A DNA stretch of 64,000 nucleotides from Albugo candida. Lineage: Eukaryota > Oomycota > Peronosporomycetes > Albuginales > Albuginaceae. The stretch covers positions 1-64,000 of the forward strand of contig CAJNAR010000038.1 of NCBI GenBank assembly GCA_905220665.1, written 5' to 3'. A program made the position numbers and the translations under genes. The notes below the pieces were generated by a model, which saw only the letters and a program-made list of their open reading frames with translations, did not search any database and was not told where the DNA came from. Shown piece by piece: positions 45,037 through 57,440 of the stretch (position 1 is its first letter; every line of letters begins with the position of its first letter).

Positions 45037-48000
45037 ATGAAAATGAATTCGTGGCAATGGACCGCTGTGCTTTATGCGCTGCACCTGCTGCACACGGAAG
45101 CGATATACCAGGATCAAATCGGAGAATTGGATTGGTTTATAAGGAACGTTGGAAGGGTGACAAGAGTCGCGTTCCCAAAGGTCGATTCTAGCGATTCTCC
45201 GCGCATTTTCGTCGCATCGGATGTCGCCGACAACGCAATCGCTTCGTTGCATGCGGATACAGGGCTTATTCACTGGCGTATCCTTTTGGAAACATGTGCG
45301 TATTTCTCATGTGTAGACGCGTATTTTTGTAGTTAGTGGAGGCTGATTATGTAATTATTTCATGTAGCGGATATCATTGATGCAATTCATCATACAAGAT
45401 TTGGACTTTTGTCGATCTCCAGGTACAAAACGTAGCTCTTCCCGTACAAAAAAGGGATCTAGATCGTCCGACTTGTTCTTGTAGTCAAGCGCAAATGATC
45501 CGTCTTTGGGACTCGGAGCATGGAAGTTTATTGTGGAATACGTTTGTGGCTAGCGATGTAATTGAAGAGAACAATACGGGCACAATTCGAATTATAGAAA
45601 GCTGCGAGGACACCAACTTAATATATGTATTCACACCATCCAATTATGTAAAAGTCAACATTCAGCATGGAACGATCTTATGGACGCGATCGTATCTGCC
45701 TCACTGGTCGAATGTCAGTGGAATGCATCCAAATTGTGGCACCTTCAAGTTGTACATCGCCATTTCCGATCTCGACAACGCACCCTTCTCTGTGGAGCTG
45801 GATATGGTGACCGATGATGTGCGTGAATTCGATGACAAAAACGACGACACTGAATCGATCTTTGTGGACACCATGCAAAGCAGTACATCCGGTCGACTAC
45901 GTGTTACATCTCACAACAACGAAATGACATTGGAATTCCGCTCGTTTACTGATGACACCATTCAACTCATTGAATTGTCGCAACTCATTGAATCACAACG
46001 CAATTCAATTCAGACCATTCAATCCCACACGAACAAACTCTTTATCCTCACCTTACATTCTCGCCACCAATTCGTATGCGGTATCAGCGATGACTTTTCT
46101 CTCACTCTATTGGGGTCACTGCCATCTCACGGAATCACATCCTCCGTTCAAAATGCCAATTCGGAAGCCATTTTCCATATTGCAACCGCTTCGACCTCCG
46201 ATTCCGTCGTATTGAGACCGTATTCCATCCCTTCCGTTTCCGAGCAGTTGGAATCTATCGTTCCATTAGCAGTCTCATTGTATGGAGAGAACGTATCGGA
46301 AGCTTTTGCATCGTGTCACAATTCCGAGTGCTCGCACCTTTGGAGGATGCACGACGATACATTAGTCTTTGTGAAGAGCGGGCACAAGCAATCGCCTGTG
46401 GTCGTATGGACGCGAGAGGAAGCACTCGCTAACGTCAAACAAGTGCATTGGATTTCTCCGATGGAAACCCAACTCGAAAAAGACTTTGCATTTAACGGAA
46501 TTCCGACATTTCTTCAAGAAATCCAAATGGAAATCAATCGTTTGTATCGATTCTCCGCTCAAATTGCACACTTTTTCGCAGGCTCCGGTATGAAAATGGA
46601 AAGGAACGTGTCGACAAAGAAAGTCTCCAAAAACGCTCATTTCTTTGGATTTTCAAAATTTGTGATCGTTTTGACAAAAAGCGGCAAATTGTTCGCTCTG
46701 CAACCGGAAGCTCAGCGGATTGTGTGGTCCAAATACATCGGTTCCGAGTACAATGTGTTTGTATCGAGAGACCATCCAGCGCTCGGACTCGGTCCCGAAC
46801 TCATTCTTTTCGCAAATAATCGCAACATCGTTTGGATCGATGGAACCACAGGCACATCGTTACGACAAATTGAGTTGAAAGCGAATTACTGGCCGCTTTT
46901 ACTTCCCAAATTAAAATCCTCTGTCCACACTGGCGGCAGTATCGGACATTCTTTGGCACTGATCTCTCCCGATACGATGAAACTCACCGATCCGACGGAC
47001 GATAAGACATTCCTTCCGCAAAAGAACGTGTATTTCTATCGCTTTGACGTCATTGAGAACGCATTCAAAGGCTATGTTGTTGGAGTGCACGGCGCCAAAT
47101 GCGTTTGGTCGATTGTGTTGCCACAAAATCATTCTCTGAACGCTTTTCTGAATCCGACACATTCCGTCATCGACAGTGCTGTCATTGTAACGGGCGATGA
47201 TTCCTTGCTGTTAAAGTATACGAATCCTCACGCATTTGCATTTGCATCTGTTTCCAACGAAAATGTGGCAATATTTCATATCGTCGACGCCGTTACGGGA
47301 AGGATTTTGTATCGAGCACATCACGCGAATGGCTCGAAAGTGATTCAAATCGCTCACGTTCGTGTCTCTTTGTATTTTGTATTTCGTCGCTGACGAGCGA
47401 TTTCGTAGAGCGAAAATTGGTTTGTGTATACGTTTTGGAACGCATCAAAGAAAATGACACAATTGGTATCGCTTTTCCTCTTTGACGGAGCGATCGGATC
47501 ACATGAACTGAATTTGTGGAAACGACCTTTTTGGACGACAACGCGCTCGTCGTATGAGCCAAAGCTTCCGATCGTCTTACAACGAGCATTTCTCCTTCCA
47601 ACACGAGTTCGAGTACGTTTCCAATTACATCCAAAACGCCAATTGCTATCCGTTTCTGTAGACATTGGAAATCACACGCACTTTTCGCGGAATTACGCCA
47701 AAGTTTCTATTGATTGGAATGGAAAATGGCCAAATTCTCAAATTCTCAAGAAACGCTGTGGATCCTCGGCAGTCGGACGGACCTCCGACTTCTCAACAGC
47801 AAAGGTGGGAATATCATATTCCGAGACGCTGCTGAGAAATTGTGACTGTAGCGAGGGAATGCAACAGTATTCGCCAATGATTCCAATGTTTAGCAATCCG
47901 ACGGCTTTTGTCACTTACAATGAGACAATTGGAAGCATTTACGGGATCAAAGCATCTCCAGCGCATTTGGAATCGACGACGCTGATGTTCGCGTGGGGAA

Positions 48001-48164
48001 TGGATTTGTATTACCATCGTTTAGCTCCATCGAATGCCTTTGATCTGCTTCCAATGGAATTCAATCACAGTATGTTGGTTCTGCTTTGTATCGGATTCAT
48101 TCTCGCGACATTGGCATCGCGACATTTCGCGCGACGCAAAGCGCTTTTTCAAGCGTGGAAATAG
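45037..48164 (+). CDS. EMC1: ER membrane protein complex subunit 1
   Basis: Four exons give 980 aa (human EMC1 is 993): 45037-45295, 45368-45422, 45485-47357, 47409-48164; GT-AG introns of 72, 62 and 51 nt. Joins restore ET/SDIIDAIHH, SIS/SQAQMIRLWDSE and IAH/SENWFVYTFWN, the last being the family's HSENW motif. Layout: signal peptide (about 1-22), a large lumenal beta-propeller, a conserved C-terminal region (FDGAIGSHELN...; SYEPKLPIVLQRAFLLPTRV), then one transmembrane helix (MLVLLCIGFILATLASRHF) and a short basic cytosolic tail. The EMC inserts tail-anchored and multipass proteins into the ER membrane. Divergent from the MAP kinase and convergent with the PDCD2-like gene. Confidence 0.94.
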
Positions 48165-48280
48165 GAGCAGAATTGTAATTTCAGATACATTGTCATTTCA
48201 TGCGTGTCAGAATTGTAATTTCAGATACATTATCGTGGCACGAGTATCAGAACTGTAATTTCAGATACATTGTCATCTCT
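48165..48280. repeat. Three tandem 40-bp repeats between convergent genes
   Basis: The unit (g/t)cagaa(t/c)tgtaatttcagatacatt plus about 15 variable bases starts at about 48167, 48206 and 48246, a 40-bp period. It occupies essentially all of the 114 bp between the EMC1 stop and the PDCD2-like stop, so both transcripts' 3' ends must fall in or across it. Confidence 0.85.
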
Positions 48281-49301
48281 ATTGCGAATTTGTCTGTGGC
48301 GAATATGGCGCTTGGTAAAATACGAATTCTTCGGCGCAGCTGTTTGGTGATTGACAGCTTTTAACGCATGTGAATACGACCAAAGTTCCCCATTCCCAAT
48401 GCTCCGCATCGACTTGCAGGTAATACAGTAATTGTGGTAGAATTTGAAATTCAAACTTTCGTGGAGATCCGCAATTCGAACACGATGGAATAATGTTGAA
48501 ATCGTTTACGATTCCTTTGGAATGGACCCATAGAATATCGGTATTATTCCATCGCGAATATCGTAAAATTTGGCTTTTTGCGATTGCAATTCGCGTTAGA
48601 AAACGAACATACTGCTCATCTTCTGGAGTCCCGTCGTCTCCGAGCAGTTGTTTTAATTCCGTTTGTGTGATATCGATATCCGTGTCGTTGAATAAAGGAT
48701 CGTTTTTATCATTGTTTTCGAGTCGATCTAAAGGCGTGCGTGAGATTACAGACTATACATTTTATAGAAAAGAGTGTATACTCTTCTGATACGTTTCGAG
48801 TAAGTTGAGCTCTTTGGCGTCTAATGCGATATTTCTATCGTGTTCTGAGTCGATTACGATATCGCAATGAGGAAATAACATATCGGAAGTGTTATTTGTG
48901 ATTTCTGATTGAGTGGGAATATAATCAGTTGGATGCGGTTGGAGAGGTTCGGAAGGTGTGGAGTCCAACGTATAAAACGGATTATCGCGAGGTAATTGAG
49001 AGCGAAATACTTTGAATCGAGTCGTTGAATTGCACGCGCGCTGTCGACAGAAAAACATATACAAAGTGCGATGAAATGCGTCGATCTCCGTGTCTAAAGG
49101 ACAATATATTTGCAAAATGAATGTCAGTGGCGTTTTGCAGGAATTACAAATATGTTTGTCTTTGGGATTTGCGTGTGGATGGAGCCAATTGGGTGTGCCA
49201 CCGACTTTACCGCCATCCCATTCGCTCCAATTGTTGTCTTGAAAACAGACTTTGTTGACTGTGGAGTCGCTTAGAGCAAAGCCCAATTCGACGGAAGACA
49301 T
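48279..49301 (-). CDS. PDCD2/Tsr4-like protein, 322 aa
   Basis: PDCD2-family proteins (yeast Tsr4) are dedicated chaperones of ribosomal protein uS5 during 40S assembly. Exon 1 is 49301-48782 and exon 2 is 48727-48279; the 54-nt GT-AG intron restores QKNRLENNDKN in frame. Family motifs: SSVELGFA at the start, WDGGKVGGTPNWL, CNSCKTPLTFILQIYCPLD, AFHRTLYMFFCR and FRSQLPRDNPFY. The C-terminal PDCD2 domain has RYSRWN, PSCSNCGSPRKFEFQILPQ, WEWGTLVVFTC and EEFVFYQ. No MYND finger separates the halves, so it is closer in layout to PDCD2L than to PDCD2. The GTG-started extension upstream of 49301 is not used because the ATG there begins the conserved motif. Confidence 0.93.
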
Positions 49302-50497
49302 TGCGTTTCCTTTGATGTCAACCACGATTGATTCAATGTGTACCGAATGTATAGTAGTGGTGATGACATGTGACGTGGCTTGTACGTAATGTGACTCTCT
49401 TTATATTGAGAGGAACTTTGATGATGACGAATGAACAATGTTGATATCGAGTAAAAAAGATAGGCGTTGTGGGAAAAGTATTCACTTAAGACTCTTGTGA
49501 ATTCTTGTGATTGCAAAAAAAAAAAAGACGCGCTAACGCAAGACGTCACGGTTTTATCCAACTATAGTGATCCTTACACGTGTTCCTTTGACCGAATGAT
49601 TTAGATTCACGACTACTTACATGCGTTGTTGCAAGTCACCGCTACCTGTTGGGTGTGTCACCGACACAGAATAATACAAGCGATTTGAAGTGCTGTCTGT
49701 ATCACCAGATTGAACAATATCGAGACTCTCTGACCGTAGACACTACCTTGCAGTTGTACAGGACTCTACATGCAGCTGGTACGCTTACATGTCTGTCGAA
49801 ACTTGTTGACTAAAAACGCCACAAGCAAATCTCTAGCCTTTTAAACTACGCAGCGGAAAGGACTCTTTCTTGCTATAACATCTTTCAACTGCAACGTGAT
49901 TCGCAAGTATCTCACTTATAAGCATCGTATGAACTTGACGGAAAGATGATGTGACATTCTATCAACACTTCTTTGAACACTAGAAGTGAGAATATTCAGT
50001 CCAATTGTGATCATTCTGCGTGTTTACCCTAAAAACGATGGATTGGACAGCTGACAGCTACACAACTCGAAACATTTGTCTCGAGCCTCAGTCGAAGAGC
50101 TTTGAACACATTAAACCTGTATTAATTAATCAAGTGTAAGCATTGAAATGTCTCTTATTACAGTGACTAACCTACTGGGATCGTAATACTGCACACATAC
50201 ATTGTTCTGTGTATCACACCCTAAATAGAGGTATCATTGGTCTTATGGCAACGTAAGTAGGAAGGCGCGGAAAGACAGCAATTGTATAGAAATACCACAT
50301 CCCGAAGCAAGATGATGTGTCTGCGTGTCGTTATAAAAGGAATTTCTGTCTACACTGTGTTCGGATCCGACTTCATTTGCAGAGTATACTGTACGACTTA
50401 AAAGGTAGAGAGAAATCGTTTAAGAATTGGCTGTTAGCTGCGCGAATTGATTTTTTCCATCATAGCCAGTAGAGATTGTAGTCCTACTATACTACAT
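49302..50497. other. Intergenic, no supported gene
   Basis: Edge of the housekeeping island. A 96-codon minus frame (49561-49271) overlaps the PDCD2-like start and is not supported. Nothing else recognised. Confidence 0.4.
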
Positions 50498-51845
50498 AAT
50501 GTCTCATTGAACCTGAATTCGCGTACAACGTTGCAAGGAATCAGAAAGTAGTCCATTTCTTAATTTCGTCCAATCATCATAACTCTAATGCAACATTTCT
50601 ATCAAAAGGGAGCTGTCTATCAGTGTCGTACCAATCAAATCGATTTAGAATGATGTTCTTTCAAGCTTCTGTGCAACATCTTTTTCTTCCCGCAATTTGA
50701 CTAAGAGATAGACCACAATTTCCAATTTCCTTGCAGCGGCATCATCATGGTTATTTCGACACGTTGGTCTCATGTACTCCTTCTTTCAATATGGATCCTT
50801 ACAGCGTCCACTATCAAGGGCACAACGCACAATTCTCCCGAAACCAAGCCTCAACATTTCGAGTCTGGTTCTTCCAGCTCCGAAACGGAGAAGCATCGTT
50901 ACGTTCGAGGCAAAAAACTATTACTTGGAGCCATGGCTGTGCATCAGTTGCTTTGGTTTGGTCCCAACGAAGCGTATCATTCCATAAAAGCAGAATTTCG
51001 CAAATTGGAGAGAGCGAAAAGTTGGAATCCTCTAAGATGGTTCATTTCCAGTAAAGGTAAAAGCTGGGATCAAGAATTACTGAAAGCGTTTGATATTATG
51101 GAAGATCCCGAAGCACTCGACGAGAAGCAAATTATACACAAGTATCTGAAAGCTGCCTACGAATCCGTTCCCTTTTCCGAAAAGGCTTTTGGTGCCAAGG
51201 ATGTATATGTTGTATATCGAAAGATTCTGAAGGTTTATGCCAACATCATTTTAACATCCGATGTCGATTACATCCGAAAGGAACTCACCTTATCTATGGA
51301 ACGTGAACCTGAATCAGAGTTTCATACTATAAATATGAGGGACTATTTGGATTCAAAAAAATTGCGCCGTTACGAATATGCAATATCTCCGCCAAAAGAA
51401 CCAATCGTAGCCATGGCATCATACTTCTTTGCGAAATACGGGTGCGTTACCGTTGTCAGCATGACACGAGCCATGACAGCAAATTTTCAAAGGATTATCG
51501 ACATTGTCTTGAAGATGCTGAAATCTGTCATGGACATGAAAGGGAAAGGCTCGCGCGATTCTCATTCGATAATGGAATGGACAAAGCAAAGTGAAAAGAT
51601 CGATACGTTATTGCCTGGTTTTATTGAAAAGACTGAGCTGGTGGATGTATTTGCTACAGAGTTGCTGGGAAAACCGAAAACGTATGGTTTTTTGGATAAT
51701 GAGTGTGATGCGCATTCGAAGCATGCTTCTCATGTTTTGCAAGCACTTAACACTACCACACTGCAAATTTACCGGTTTGTACGTAACAACCGGAAGTATT
51801 TCTCTTACCGTTCAAGATTAGCAAACTTTTTCAACATATATTAAT
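50498..51845 (+). repeat. Inverted duplication, left arm
   Basis: The promoter and gene here are repeated in inverse orientation at 55170-56555. Upstream of the start codon, long runs match (tctcattgaacctgaattcgc; aatgatgtt just before the coding region), so at least 250 bp of promoter was copied along with the gene. Homology may begin farther out, near a shared atttgcagag word (about 50380). Confidence 0.85.
50747..51844 (+). CDS. Predicted secreted protein, 365 aa (intact duplicate)
   Basis: ATG at 50747. Residues 1-24 (MVISTRWSHVLLLSIWILTAST) form a signal peptide, followed by a Ser/Glu-rich linker. The signature of this small family is GKKLLLGAMAVHQLLWFG (about residues 55-72), then NPLRWF, a Trp-containing SWDQELLKAF helix, YESVPFSEK and a long helical C-terminal half. 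There are few cysteines. No membrane anchor beyond the leader, no catalytic motif. The divergent copy at 55175-56296 keeps the same features, which proves that the frame is a real protein-coding family. Alternating helices with conserved Trp/Tyr resemble in general style the helical bundles of oomycete secreted effectors, but no named motif (RxLR, LxLFLAK, CHxC) is visible. Function unknown. Confidence 0.8.
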   Translation: MVISTRWSHVLLLSIWILTASTIKGTTHNSPETKPQHFESGSSSSETEKHRYVRGKKLLLGAMAVHQLLWFGPNEAYHSIKAEFRKLERAKSWNPLRWFISSKGKSWDQELLKAFDIMEDPEALDEKQIIHKYLKAAYESVPFSEKAFGAKDVYVVYRKILKVYANIILTSDVDYIRKELTLSMEREPESEFHTINMRDYLDSKKLRRYEYAISPPKEPIVAMASYFFAKYGCVTVVSMTRAMTANFQRIIDIVLKMLKSVMDMKGKGSRDSHSIMEWTKQSEKIDTLLPGFIEKTELVDVFATELLGKPKTYGFLDNECDAHSKHASHVLQALNTTTLQIYRFVRNNRKYFSYRSRLANFFNIY

Positions 51846-54800
51846 CGAGGGCCACTTGCCTCGATATCCTCTTAAACATACACTATTGAACTTTGATAAG
51901 GATGCCTTCATGAAAATAAAAAACATTTTACATAACACCGAGTGTTTGTAAAAGGTAAAAAAAACCGAATGCAGGGGTCAGGAGTGTATGTAGTGATACG
52001 TGCAGCTTCGGAAAGAGAGATTGTGACAGCATTACATCTATATGATACAACGGCAGGAAGGCGAGACGCTTTTTGTTCGAGGATGCTAATAGACAGTGAA
52101 GTCTTTTGTGAAGTCGATATAGCGCTGAGAAAAAAATGTACGTGATGGAGCGCAAAGCTCCGATATGATCGGTAACTTTACGAATGAATGTAGAGGAGCT
52201 ATACAACTTGAATGAAAATCTTGTTTCAACTTAATGTAAGGTACGCGTCCTTGTTTAATGTCTTTTGCGGAGGTTTGAATCACTAGACTTAATTTTCGGA
52301 CATGAGCGCAAACTCTAGACTAGTCGGGACAAGGCTAAAATGATAAGGATGAGTTATCGAAAAGGACACATTGATTTGACTCGGTAGAAAGGATGACATT
52401 ATACCAAAAGAAGCTTCATTAGAGCTTTTCTTTTATACCGCTGCCATTGTGATGAAGGTGGTCTTCAATATGGCCGCATCTGAAGGATTGGAAGTGCTCC
52501 GGAAATAGATGGTGGGGGGGGGTAGTCTGAAAATTGATTAAGAGGAGGGATTTGTTGGGATAGGAGGATTTTATCTTCGCCTGAGCAGCTTTGCATAGGC
52601 GTTGTTCTCTCACATTGTACCAATTCCAAGCAATTACTGATAGCAAACTTTCCAAGTTTACACCACAGCTCTGTTTCCCAATAGGCCCCTTTGATGTACC
52701 AAAAACCATGTGGTATCCCAGGCTACAAAATGAACGTGAAATGTGTTGCCGCTCTACCTGAAGCCAACAAAATATACATCTCGAAAGAATCTAATTCGAG
52801 AGACAACTTTTACTGAAAAATGACTTGGCCCGAAGATGGTCATTCCCCTGCGATCAAGCTAGTGACACGCAACCATACCATACTATCAGCCAGTATTTCC
52901 ATCAGGCATTTTCAACATCCCTTCTGTCAGTTCACTCTCCAGGGACTTTACATACTTCAAAATTGTAAGAAATTGGCACAGGCGATCCTGCTCAAGGCCT
53001 TGCAGCTCCAACTTTGTTTATTGGGCACGTCAGCATATAGCGCCAACTAGGTTTTTAATATCGAGCCTTTGAGGCTCAAAACATTTCACGCAAGTTTTTA
53101 TACTTCATTCTGTATCTTATCCTTATCTAGGCTCTCTTGGGAGTTTGAAGTTCCGCCTAGGTAGGATGCTGCACCCGCAGGTTTTGTGATCATTACCAGC
53201 TACTTCTGGGGGAGGGTGCTGTGCAAATTATTGGGCAGCGGCGTGTCACCACAATCATTTAATCTCCGAAGGTCGGCTGATTCATCAGCATTATTAGATT
53301 GTCAAAATTGTCGCTATGATGTCGATGTAGATACAATGAAAGTTTATTCCGATATTTCAATATATTCGCGGGTTATGTAGTAGCCATTCTTTAATTCATT
53401 TCTGAGTGTCTAACACTCTTGATATCATTTTGACAAACTTCCAGCCTCCAGTAAGATACCCGGGCTGCCTGTCGCGACACTCAGTAGCAAGCATTCGTTT
53501 CAATTCTTGACAAATACTGCCACAAAATCAAATTTAGCAACAAACCCTGTCAAACTTTTCCGTCTACTACGTCTGCATTAGTATCTCAATAATTTACTTC
53601 TCCAGCCCTGGTCATTTACAGATAGGCGTGCTGCGAGGCTGTGATTTTCTTAAATCATTCGAAGTGAAAGGTGTGCTTTTTTTCGAAGAGAGTGAAGCTT
53701 GTAATGGAGAATAAAATTATGATGATTTCAACTGTACTCATGGTGTCCATCAACTTCTGTATGTGGCAATTTGTTCGTTCATGTATTGCACGAATCTATA
53801 CCAGGAACGAAACTACCAGATATATTAGGCTGGTGTTTTCTAATCCTCTTCATCAACGGTAGCTGGTGAAGGACCGGGCCTGATGTACGGGTGCATGCTG
53901 TATGGAGAGCCGACCCAATGTAGTAAGGGCCTTTTCTTGGAGTAGTACGCGATAATTCTGGATATTTCTATGCAAATGAGGTGAGAAACCCATCGGAGGT
54001 TATAAACACAAAGTTTGGTACAAACGCTGTAGGAAATGACATTTCCAAACACTTCAAATTGCAGCAAGCTTCAACACATCTTTGCCATTGAAGAATAGTT
54101 TGTAATTTGATAAATCACGTCGACTTGAACTATTTCTTAGAAACAATCGTCTTATCCAAACAATAATATGAAGAATGTAACATGCTGTGACTTTGATAGA
54201 GTACTCTGCACGGAATTATTTGCTGATTCCATCGTGCATTCCAACAGAGCTTTGTTCTTGTAGCATCTGTGCTCAAATCTCTACCCATTAGGGCTTTTCT
54301 AGCCCGGTGGAAGCTTTCCTTCGTCACTGAGTCACCGTCGTATTTTCCAAGCATCAAATAGAGGAACGTTTCGACGAACAACGCATGACTACATGGCAAT
54401 GAAAACCCTTAGTACAGTACAGATAGATTGGACCCGTACTCAGTAGCTATCGTGCATTGATGAAAAAAACGACTCGATACACGGGACTGGCCGGCTTACT
54501 CTTGTAAATCAGCAGACGTAAATTGTCAGGTAGCCTTATTCGATATGCCGTGGACTCAGCATGGGAAGTAGTCTGATAACAATCAGAGGTATAAGACGCC
54601 GCAACAAAATGCACTTGTTTCATTATTTAATCGCTTCTCTGGATACATCGCAGCGGAGGCAAAAGGCCGGTGTCTTGGTAGGCTGTATATCGAAAGTCAA
54701 ATATGTTCATATATGCAAAACATGCGTCCATTATAAGTCTGTTAGCATATGACCACCTTCTGCATGAGAAAGCGAAAGACTCTGTCACGAGAATTTACAT

Positions 54801-55174
54801 CTTACCACAATCATATATTGGAGAGGCGCTTGTAGTTGCGCAGTTCTTTTTCACTCTTTCCAGGAGGCACTCTGACTCGTACAATGAGGATGTACCAAAA
54901 AAGACATATAAAAATAGGGATATCTACTGCCATGTATTACATCCTTTTCTCATCCGATATGCGACCTCATTGTGATAAGGAGATACAATCGTCCTCGAAC
55001 CCGAAGCAGAAACCACATTCTTCGCGGCTGGTTTGGATTTCCGATTCAATGCCAAGACTTTGTAGTGGTTGAGCGATTCGCGATTTGTGATTCCAACTTG
55101 GAGTCCTCCATCTGAAAGGCTAACCAGTTTCGTCTTTGAAATCGATTCAGTCGGTTCGAATTGGAAGCGCGCGG
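51845..55174. other. Spacer between inverted arms, no supported gene
   Basis: About 3.3 kb. ATG frames at 52709-52419 (minus, 96 codons) and 52820-53050 (plus, 76 codons) have no recognisable motif. An 89-codon minus frame at 54399-54130 is protein-like but lacks an ATG. A G-run of ten (about 52513) is the only simple-sequence feature. Confidence 0.4.
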
Positions 55175-56555
55175 TTACACGCTCTTTTTGTTGAAATGTG
55201 CGTGAATTTCTTTCACTATCTTGGAGACTGCATGCAACGCAGGACGTCCATGATATGTATATCGTTTACAGCGTGCATGCGAGTTACCGTGTAACAAAAG
55301 ATCGTTGCTTAAAAGTTTGGCGATCTGGTCGATAAAGTTGAGGTTCTGAGCAATCTCATTCAAATTTGTGTAGACATCATCCAAATTACGTCGAAAATCC
55401 TGTTCGAAACCCACAAATCCATCTTTATCATTCATGATCGTTGACAAATACTGAAAAATATTGATCATCATGAGCTGAAAGTTCAGTGTGAAGACTTCGA
55501 AGGCGGCTATGAAAACGCCGCACCAGAACTCTACGAAGTTTCTTCTGGAGATGGCGCTGGCAGCTTCACGCAAGACAGTAGAAATATCAAGTTTATGATG
55601 GTACGAAAGATCAGTGAGTGAGCTTGCGAAAATTGAACCCATTGTAAAATCAACCGAGTCATGTCTTGCAGAATTCTGCAGTCCAATTATTCCGATGGCA
55701 CTACTGCCCAACTCCAATACTTTTTTATAAACAAAAAATGCGTCCTCATCATGAGAAGTCTTCTCAGAAGGGGGTACAAATTCATACGCTTTTCTCAAAA
55801 GAGTTTGTAGACGTCGCTTGTTCTCGGCATCAGACTTAACAATGTTAGCGTATCTCACTTCTCCTATCCCTTCTCTCAACTGTTCATTGGACATTTCTTT
55901 CAACGCTCCTTTAAACGCCTTCTCCAGCGTTTCGTCCCAGCTCTCAGATAAGAACCATTGCAATGAATTCTAGTTTTTCTTTCCTTTACTTTTGACAAAC
56001 GCTTCCCTCATAGAAGGAAACGTCTTCAAAGAACCACACCAGGTCAATTGATGCATAGCCATTGCTCCAAGTAGTAGTTTTTTGCCTGGAACATAAGCTT
56101 CACTCTGATCATCTTTTGCATTTGCCCAAACCATGTTCGCCCAGAATGAGCAACAATAATCCTTCATTTCTGAAATGGGAGCAGTAGTGTCTTTTACATT
56201 AACAGCAGGATTCATGTTGTCGGAATTCTTAGTAGACGTTGTAGCGACCCATATAGAAATAAGGATAAAGTGTGACAAACGTGACGAAAGAACCATAACT
56301 ATTCGGCTGCGAGGAAATCGAAAAATGAGGTGTTCTTTCACTCAAATGTGGCGGAGAATTTGATGTAACATGGAAGCACGATGTAACATCATTCTAATAG
56401 ATTTCATTGGCCTGGATTAGTGCGTCGCTGATTGCGTTTTCCCTTTTAGCAGGAATGTTGCATGAGAGTTGTGGTGATTGGACAAAATTAGTATGTAGAC
56501 CACTTTTCGATTGCTGGAAATGTTGTAGGCGAATTCAGGTTCAATGAGATATTAC
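55170..56555 (-). repeat. Inverted duplication, right arm
   Basis: Reverse-complement counterpart of 50498-51845, including the promoter block gcgaattcaggttcaatgaga (about 56530-56552 on the plus strand). Coding parts have diverged more than the promoter. Confidence 0.85.
55175..56296 (-). pseudogene. Duplicate of the 50747 gene with one nonsense codon
   Basis: The copy runs from the ATG at 56296 to the stop at 55175, collinear with the intact gene. The signal peptide MVLSSRLSHFILISIWVATTST, the signature GKKLLLGAMAMHQLTWCG, SESWDETLEKAF, YEFVPPSEK and the helical C-terminal half are all retained. A single TAG at 55972-55970 lies within one continuous frame, at the position where the intact copy has a TGG Trp codon just before NPLRWF. 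Apart from this there is no frame break over 373 codons, so inactivation is very recent, or the stop is sometimes read through, or it is a sequencing error. Divergence of the proteins is otherwise high, especially after residue 150. Confidence 0.85.
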
Positions 56556-57197
56556 GTGTTAAAGTGGGACTATTTATGTGCTGACTACGATGAGATTTTT
56601 TCATCTATTTGCGTGAAAAATCATTTATTACAGTTTACCATGTATCAACCGGTTTCTCCATGCTTGATTTGAGTTCTATTCTCTGCAAATAAATTGGGAT
56701 GAGAGCAAAGTATCGTCTCCAACTTCGCCAATACATGCATGCAGACAGATCGTCTTCGTTAAAAGTGCTATGCTTTCTTGTATGCTGTCCGTCCCCGCCT
56801 TCCTCGTCTTGTTGCTACCTGTACGACATCACGAGAGCGATAATACCTTTTGTAGTGGTGCATGACATACAGAACAACGGATGCGTTGTATTAGCATCCG
56901 ATAGCAATGTTTAATTTTTCAACTAGCGACATTTATGGTTTCGAAGCAGCACATTGAAGTTCGATTCAGAAAAATGCGCAGTCACCCGATTTCATCCAAG
57001 CAGTGAGTAACATCTGGCTGCGATGCAGTATAAAGAAAGCGTAATTCAAAGCAACGACTCTGGGATATCACGTGATTTCTATCTCCGTTGTTAACCAGAA
57101 ATAGTCACGATTTTCGGTTTGATAGTTTCAGATACGTTTCCCGCTGTATTCTCCATGTATTTGAACTGTTGTAGTGACTCTGCATCATAAAACTAAT
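56556..57197. other. Intergenic, no supported gene
   Basis: A 71-codon ATG frame at 56699-56914 (+) overlaps the possible outer end of the inverted repeat and has no motif. Nothing else recognised. Confidence 0.35.
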
Positions 57198-57440
57198 TCA
57201 GAGCAGATGCGCAGCCAAAATTGATTCCGTGATATATTTCTGCACCCTACTTCTCATTCCTACTGAATGAGCCGAATCATGGCTTACGCGAATATGCAGA
57301 AAAAATTGCTTAAGCGATTCTGCACGCCGCCAATAACATAAAAAAAGCCTGTTTGAAGTGGAACCTCCAAGTATCGCTATGAGTAAAGCGCAACAAAGAA
57401 CCGCTAGTGGGAATAGCAACACATTCTTGCCGAGAGCCAT
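57198..57440 (-). CDS. Possible small secreted or membrane protein, 80 aa
   Basis: The ATG at 57440 (complement) gives MALGKNVLLFPLAVLCCALL followed by IAILGGSTS, a strong signal peptide or single membrane helix. The remaining 50 residues are basic and polar, with one Cys. No family recognised. It may be a truncated relative of larger secreted proteins nearby. Confidence 0.4.
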   Translation of the reverse strand: MALGKNVLLFPLAVLCCALLIAILGGSTSNRLFLCYWRRAESLKQFFLHIRVSHDSAHSVGMRSRVQKYITESILAAHLL

